13,927 bases of DNA from Minisyncoccota bacterium (GTDB lineage: Bacteria; Patescibacteriota; Minisyncoccia; Minisyncoccales; MHMH01), in the NCBI GenBank assembly GCA_028694095.1, contig JAQUTZ010000010.1, positions 1 through 13,927 on the forward strand, read 5' to 3'. Under the pieces are notes generated by a model. That model was not told where the DNA came from. It made no database searches and saw only the letters and a list, made by a program, of their open reading frames with translations. Made by a program: the position numbers and the translations under genes. Every line of letters begins with the position of its first letter. Positions within the stretch are counted from its first letter, which is position 1. Positions 12,346 through 13,927 of this stretch are shown here, piece by piece.

Positions 12346-13349
12346 GATTTTTTTACGATTTCCATTAATATTTTCTCCCGGCGCTTTTTCTCGGCTATTG
12401 GAATATCGTCTTTAAGTCTTGAGGCTGCCGTGCCGGGCCTTGAAGAATACTTGTTAATATAGGCTATATTGAATTTTATCTTTCTAAATAACCTTACGGT
12501 GTTTTGGAATTGTTCTTCGCTTTCGCCCGGAAATCCGACGATGACGTCGGTAGTTAAGTTAACTTGAGGGATTTTTTTCCTGATTATTTCAATTAATTTT
12601 ACGTAATCTGCCGCCGTGTAGGGCCTGTTCATTTTTTTTAAAATTTCGTCGTCTCCCGACTGAAGAGGCAAGCCGATGTATTTTGATATCTTTTCGGATT
12701 TGGCGATAGTATCGATAAGTTCTTTCGTGAAGTTGGCTGGGTGGGGAGAGGTAAACCTTATTTTAAACTCTCCCGGGAGTTTTGCCGTTTCCGCCAATAG
12801 TTTCGGAAAGTCCATCGAAGAATCGGCGGGAGATCGGTAATCATTGACGTTTTGGCCCAGAAGCCATAATTCCTTAAAGCCGCCCTGAACTGCCCTTCGA
12901 GCCTCTTCGATAATCTGTTCGTGGTTTCTGCATTTCAGCCTGCCTCTGGTGAAAGGCACGACGCAGTAAGAACAAAAATTATTGCATCCGTTTGATATGG
13001 GTATGTAGGCTGCCGAACCCTTCCTTTTTTTAGGAATAATGTCAACGTAGTCATTTTCCCAAATATCGTCGAATATTTTTTTAAGTTTTATTTTGTCTTT
13101 TTGGGTTATGCAGCCGGTCAAAACTGTTTTAAATTTGGGATTTTTTTTCTTTATCTCCCGGAATTTTTGGGAAAGCCCGTAAATTCTATCCACTGCCGGC
13201 TGCCTGACAGAGCACATATTTACCACTACTAAATCCGCTTTCTCCATTTTGGGAGCGGCCTTATATCCTTTTTCTTCCAGCAAGTCCGCGATTCTCTCGG
13301 AGTCGGCTTTATTCATCTGGCATCCGAATGTGGCGATGAAATAATTCAT
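12342..13349 (-). CDS. miaB: tRNA-2-methylthio-N6-dimethylallyladenosine synthase, lacking the TRAM domain
   Basis: Radical-SAM methylthiotransferase adding a methylthio group at C2 of i6A37, after MiaA. The N-terminal UPF0004 domain has the three cluster cysteines Cys10 (FGCQMNKADSERI), Cys46 (NMCSVR) and Cys80 (LTGC). The radical-SAM motif CNNFCSYC gives Cys122, Cys126 and Cys129. TSPHPANF (200-207), GLPLQSGDDEILKKMNRPYT and KYSSRPGTAAS favour MiaB over RimO or MtaB. At 335 residues it is about 100 short of typical MiaB (around 430-450). The linker between the first two domains is compressed, and the C-terminal TRAM domain, which usually contacts tRNA, is missing: the gene stops at the miaA start with no leftover TRAM sequence. 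The enzyme should still carry both clusters; tRNA binding may be weaker or rely on a partner. Confidence 0.92.
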   Translation of the reverse strand: MNYFIATFGCQMNKADSERIADLLEEKGYKAAPKMEKADLVVVNMCSVRQPAVDRIYGLSQKFREIKKKNPKFKTVLTGCITQKDKIKLKKIFDDIWENDYVDIIPKKRKGSAAYIPISNGCNNFCSYCVVPFTRGRLKCRNHEQIIEEARRAVQGGFKELWLLGQNVNDYRSPADSSMDFPKLLAETAKLPGEFKIRFTSPHPANFTKELIDTIAKSEKISKYIGLPLQSGDDEILKKMNRPYTAADYVKLIEIIRKKIPQVNLTTDVIVGFPGESEEQFQNTVRLFRKIKFNIAYINKYSSRPGTAASRLKDDIPIAEKKRREKILMEIVKKS

Positions 13350-13355
13350 GGGGGT

Positions 13356-13383
13356 ATTTTACCAGAATTTAGGGTTAATTCAA
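13356..13383 (-). promoter_or_regulatory. Candidate promoter giving a leaderless miaB mRNA
   Basis: Read on the minus strand: TTGAAT (13383-13378), 16 bp, then TAAAAT (13361-13356) preceded by TGG, an extended -10. Exactly 6 nt separate it from the miaB ATG at 13349, so the start point would be the A of the ATG; no SD is present. The -35 touches the terminator stem of the upstream gene. This matches the geometry at glyA. Confidence 0.5.
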
Positions 13384-13415
13384 CTTAAAAGCTCCGTTTG
13401 TGCGGAGCTTTTAAG
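13384..13415 (-). terminator. Hairpin terminator after the charged Gln-rich protein gene
   Basis: CTTAAAAGCTCCG (13384-13396) and CGGAGCTTTTAAG (13403-13415) form a perfect 13-bp stem with a 6-nt loop. On the minus strand the arm ends in TTTTAAGTTG, a modest T-tract, 13 nt after the stop of the gene at 13429. It separates that gene from the miaB promoter. Confidence 0.75.
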
Positions 13416-13428
13416 AACGCTTTTACTA

Positions 13429-13927
13429 CTATTGCTGGGGGACTGCTTGCCCTGTTGGCTGCATTTGCTGCTGCTCTGCAGTTCCCGTTTTGTCCTGGCC
13501 GGCTTCATTAGAGTCGGTTTCGTTTAACGACTGGCCGGGCAGGAGTTTTTTGAGAGGCTCGATGACGTTTTTTTGGATTATGTCTCCAGCCTCGTCAAAG
13601 TTTATCTCCTGCTGCTGAACTCTTTCTTTTTCTTCCTCTCTGACTCTGCTCTGAGATGCATCTTCGGGAGCATTGCCTTCTTCCATCATTTTTCTCTCCA
13701 AGGATTCCGTCCTGATTCTTTCCCTTTCAATGATTTCCGTTTTGGCTCTTTCCAGGAGATTGGTTACGTTTTGATTGTTTATGACCTTCTCCTTGAGATT
13801 TTCCAGGATTTCCAGCTGTTTTTCTTTATCGCCCGAGATGGTTTCGGCGTAGGTTTTGAATTTCTCCATTGCTTCCGGAGTTATGCTTTCAATTGTTGTT
13901 CCGAGCCTATTGAGGGTATTGTCTATA
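13429..13927 (-). CDS. C-terminal part of a charged, Gln-rich protein (cut by window edge)
   Basis: The frame is open to the right edge; the ATG at 13869 is preceded by at least 19 more sense codons (reading IDNTLNRLGTTIESITPEA), so the gene starts outside the window. The visible part is a long charged helical region: LEILENLKEKVINNQNVTNLLERAKTEIIERERI, then RKMMEEGNAPEDASQ, a second Glu/Arg-rich helix, a short segment with KNVIEPLKKLLPG, and a low-complexity tail rich in Gln, Thr and Gly. The plan of Lys/Glu helices around a KEKV...LLERA segment recalls the secreted DUF5667-type proteins common in Patescibacteria, but I cannot confirm this from the fragment. It is followed by its own hairpin terminator, so it is transcriptionally separate from miaB. 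Confidence 0.6.
   Translation of the reverse strand, partial: IDNTLNRLGTTIESITPEAMEKFKTYAETISGDKEKQLEILENLKEKVINNQNVTNLLERAKTEIIERERIRTESLERKMMEEGNAPEDASQSRVREEEKERVQQQEINFDEAGDIIQKNVIEPLKKLLPGQSLNETDSNEAGQDKTGTAEQQQMQPTGQAVPQQ

Noticed and set aside
12342..13349. Related methylthiotransferases RimO or MtaB
   Set aside because: FGCQMNKADSERI, TSPHPANF and the adjoining miaA favour MiaB.
13867..13869. ATG at 13869 as the true start of the right-edge protein
   Set aside because: The frame continues upstream to the edge of the window with protein-like helical sequence, so the start is probably outside.
1..13927. UGA recoded as glycine (as in Gracilibacteria/SR1)
   Set aside because: Conserved proteins read through without in-frame TGA, and miaB ends normally at TGA.
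1..13927. CRISPR arrays, transposases, integrases or prophage genes
   Set aside because: No regularly spaced direct repeats and no recognisable mobile-element protein in any frame.

Overview
The window looks like a compact, low-to-moderate GC bacterial chromosome segment, most likely from a Candidate Phyla Radiation (Patescibacteria/Parcubacteria-type) organism. Reasons: short intergenic gaps and many 1-23 nt gene overlaps, a roughly 61-residue SecE, a ThyX protein built of two ThyX-like halves, a dTMP kinase with Gln at the Walker A lysine position, short or degenerate FolD and MiaB, and sparse Shine-Dalgarno (SD) sequences. The standard code fits: TGA is used as a stop (miaB) and never read through. 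The lineage call is inference from gene content; no rRNA gene is present.

Layout, left to right. (1) 1-4096, plus strand: the 3' end of pheT, gyrB, a small single-pass membrane protein of unknown function, then secE-nusG-rplK, closed by an intrinsic terminator that overlaps the rplK stop. A promoter-like sequence and a hairpin sit just before secE. (2) 4115-6606, plus: a dTMP supply set, dCMP deaminase - dTMP kinase - double-domain ThyX, closed by a strong terminator. (3) 6680-10809, plus: glyA, folD, deoC and gatB, the first three overlapping by 20-23 nt. GlyA and FolD handle the methylene-tetrahydrofolate that ThyX consumes, so blocks 2 and 3 are functionally linked. (4) 10798-11411, plus: an accessory-looking cassette with a near-consensus promoter overlapped by a perfect palindrome, two small unrecognised genes with strong SD sites and GC-rich third codon positions, and then two abutting RNA-type structures. 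The first has the geometry of a tRNA acceptor/T-arm minihelix; the second is a hairpin of about 25 bp. (5) 11423-13415, minus: a shared terminator, then miaA and miaB overlapping by ATGA and reading from a promoter that appears to give a leaderless miaB mRNA. Both act on A37 of tRNA, MiaA first. (6) 13429 to the right edge, minus: the C-terminal part of a charged, Gln-rich protein, with its own terminator.

The most unusual region is 10798-11411: a regulated two-gene cassette of unknown function ending in a tRNA-minihelix-like fold. Next are the complementary decay of the two ThyX halves and the altered nucleotide-binding motifs in Tmk and FolD.
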